A stretch of 64,000 nt of DNA, from contig NZ_MRYI01000013.1 in the NCBI RefSeq assembly GCF_002260525.1, positions 62,001 to 126,000 of the forward strand, read 5' to 3'. This document shows, piece after piece, positions 62,753-64,000 of this stretch. How positions within the stretch are numbered: the stretch's first letter is position 1; the number at the start of each line of letters is the position of its first letter. The translations under genes and the position numbers were made by a program. The stretch is from Hahella sp. CCB-MM4 (GTDB lineage: Bacteria; Pseudomonadota; Gammaproteobacteria; Pseudomonadales; Oleiphilaceae). A model generated the notes under the pieces. That model worked only from the letters and a program-made list of their open reading frames with translations. It was not told the DNA's origin and made no database searches.

Positions 62753-63490
62753 ATGAAGTCGATTAGCGCATGGGTTTTACTGCTGCTTTTATCTCAGACG
62801 GCTCTGGCAGACCCGGAAGTTTTTAATCTGGTTACTGAGAATTTCCCTCCTTTTAATATGAGCCTGAATGGCAACGAATTTGAACATGACGAGGAATACA
62901 TTGGAGGTCTCAGCACCGAGGTTGTTCAGGAGTTATTCCACAGGGCGAAGTATCCCTATCGAATGAAACTGCGAAACTGGAACTATGCCTACAACTTTGT
63001 GCAGCGTAATCCCTATCGGGGAGTATTTGGTACCGAACTGACCGAAGCCCGGCAGCCAATGTTCAAGTGGGTCGGTCCCATCGCAAACAATGACTGGGTT
63101 CTGTTTGCTCTGGAAGACAGCAAAATCCAGCTCAAGACACTGGAAGATGCCAAAGCCTATCGTATCGGCTGTTATAAAGATGATTCCCGGGCTCAATTCC
63201 TGAAAGACAGCGGCTTCAAAGCTGCCGAACTGGACGACGACGGCCTGAACCCCAAGCGTCTGCGCGACAAGGAAATCGATCTCTGGATCAGCAGCACGGT
63301 ATCAGGCTACTACTATGCTCGGAAAGCAGGAATCACCAATATCAAACCTGTATTCACTATCCGCAGTACCAACCTGTACCTGGCCATGAACAAGGACACT
63401 CCGGATGCATACATCGACAAACTCAACGGCATCTTGTGGGAAATGAAGGAAGAGGGAGTGATTGAGAAGATTGCGGCGAAATACCGGTAA
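62753..63490 (+). CDS. Periplasmic solute-binding protein, amino-acid type (SBP_bac_3)
   Basis: The start at 62753 has GAGG six bases upstream; the open frame from 62438 is not coding in character. 245 residues: signal peptide MKSISAWVLLLLLSQTALA, then FNLVTENFPPFNMS, GLSTEVVQELFHRAKYPYRMKLRNWNYAYNFVQ, and late-lobe AYRIGCYKDDSRAQFL and NLYLAMNKDT. A cluster-3 binding protein; no permease is adjacent. The RNWNYAY motif is typical of orphan binding proteins in aquatic gammaproteobacteria. Confidence 0.88.
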   Translation: MKSISAWVLLLLLSQTALADPEVFNLVTENFPPFNMSLNGNEFEHDEEYIGGLSTEVVQELFHRAKYPYRMKLRNWNYAYNFVQRNPYRGVFGTELTEARQPMFKWVGPIANNDWVLFALEDSKIQLKTLEDAKAYRIGCYKDDSRAQFLKDSGFKAAELDDDGLNPKRLRDKEIDLWISSTVSGYYYARKAGITNIKPVFTIRSTNLYLAMNKDTPDAYIDKLNGILWEMKEEGVIEKIAAKYR

Positions 63491-63803
63491 CGGTATTTCG
63501 CTCAGCAGCCTCACATTCTTCTCCACGAACATTGGCTCGATTACATTCAGCACATTGACAAGCATCTATAACTCCCTATAGTTGGCCGCTGTCCGATCGT
63601 TAAGGCATAAGGGTGCATAATGTGTAAACGCCTTAATGATGGACCGGGCTATCCCCTGCCTCTATTTGTTTGCCAGCCCCCTTCACGGTCTCCGATACTT
63701 GCACTTGCCAGAGTAGGAGAAGTTCAAAGTACAACCATGTAAATCCCTCCAGGGATTTACAGACGCGGGCCTCAGGGCTTGAATATTGATAAAGGAGAAC
63801 CTC
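63491..63803. promoter_or_regulatory. Upstream region of gltA with a perfect inverted repeat
   Basis: About 310 bp without a gene. At 63739-63760 GTAAATCCCT and AGGGATTTAC form 10-bp perfect arms around CC, 44 bp before the citrate synthase start. The ATG is preceded by AAAGGAG. The palindrome may be an operator or a leader hairpin. Confidence 0.6.
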
Positions 63804-64000
63804 ATGACCGACAAGAAAGCACAACTTTCGGTGGGTAACAAAGTAATAGAGCTACCCGTCTATTCCGGCTCCATCGGACCAGATGTCATCGATATTCGCA
63901 GCCTTGCCCAGGAAGGACTCTTCACCTTCGACCCTGGTTTCATGTCGACAGCATCCTGCGAGTCAAAGATCACTTACATTGACGGCGCTAATGGGGTTCT
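63804..64000 (+). CDS. gltA: Citrate synthase (5' part, runs off the window)
   Basis: The first 65 codons are visible. [20 protein letters not shown], then [40 protein letters not shown] closely follow the N-terminus of type II, NADH-sensitive hexameric citrate synthases of Gram-negative bacteria. AAAGGAG lies six bases before the ATG. It makes citrate from oxaloacetate and acetyl-CoA, the entry reaction of the TCA cycle. Confidence 0.95.
   Translation, partial: MTDKKAQLSVGNKVIELPVYSGSIGPDVIDIRSLAQEGLFTFDPGFMSTASCESKITYIDGANGV

Noticed and set aside
1-64000. tRNA, rRNA, prophage or insertion sequence
   Set aside because: No cloverleaf with a TTCGA-type arm, no rRNA-like sequence, no integrase, transposase or terminal inverted repeats were seen; the TTCGAA matches are in coding sequence or in the GntR operator.

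Overview
The window looks like a chromosome segment of a Gram-negative gammaproteobacterium, probably aquatic or marine. The grounds are family content only: Bfr pair, SpoT-type HD protein, HxlR/LacI/AraC/TetR/GntR regulators, many periplasmic binding proteins and lipoproteins, a gltA of gammaproteobacterial type, and a secreted aerolysin homologue. The species cannot be named. I see no tRNA, rRNA, CRISPR array, intact IS element or prophage.

Layout. 0-1.2 kb: polyamine-type binding protein and terminator. 1.3-5.1 kb: minus-strand cluster of an M48 metalloprotease and three AIM24-family proteins. 5.3-6.6 kb: a secreted pore-forming toxin of the aerolysin family that lacks aerolysin domain 1, followed by two tandem-repeat arrays. 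7-11 kb: SRAP/YedK protein, an HD hydrolase beside a nucleotidyltransferase, and a SpoT-like HD protein fused to a C-terminal region with a HEPN-like motif. 11-17 kb: DUF3313 lipoprotein, amino-acid-type binding protein, trypsin-like protease with a large insert, and a large repeat lipoprotein. 17-23 kb: TPR protein, aminotransferase, HxlR/SDR divergent pair, P-loop kinase. 23-29 kb: a patch of orphan, partly AT-rich genes of unknown function. 29.6-32 kb: a KAP P-loop NTPase with an EVE/PUA-like N-terminus. 32-39.6 kb: APC permease, GNAT, an outer-membrane barrel overlapping a BIG2 lipoprotein, small membrane proteins, DUF1614 and DUF1287 proteins. 39.8-45.8 kb: a sugar-utilisation locus (periplasmic sugar-binding protein, LacI regulator, two LacI-type operators, GH3 glucosidase). 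45.8-47.9 kb: carotenoid oxygenase translationally coupled to a small partner. 48-53.7 kb: IorA/IorB/XdhC molybdenum hydroxylase set with an AraC regulator and a DUF3291 protein. 53.8-55.9 kb: FabF-type synthase and TetR. 56-59.4 kb: phosphoesterase lipoprotein and a divergent GntR/UTRA regulator, with two perfect operators and a Pho-box-like site between them. 59.4-64 kb: pyruvate kinase lacking its C-terminal domain, a complementary pair of bacterioferritins, a second amino-acid-type binding protein, and the start of citrate synthase.

The most unusual recurring signal is not a gene. At least ten separate loci carry short degenerate tandem repeats (units of 7-24 bp, each locus with its own unit). 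Most lie just beyond, or across, the 3' end of a gene, and some appear as in-frame repeats inside linkers. Several arrays include the stop codon in the unit, as if gene tails had been locally amplified. The best candidates for new biology among the proteins are the domain-1-less aerolysin, the HD-HEPN fusion, the EVE-KAP NTPase and the AIM24/M48 cluster.
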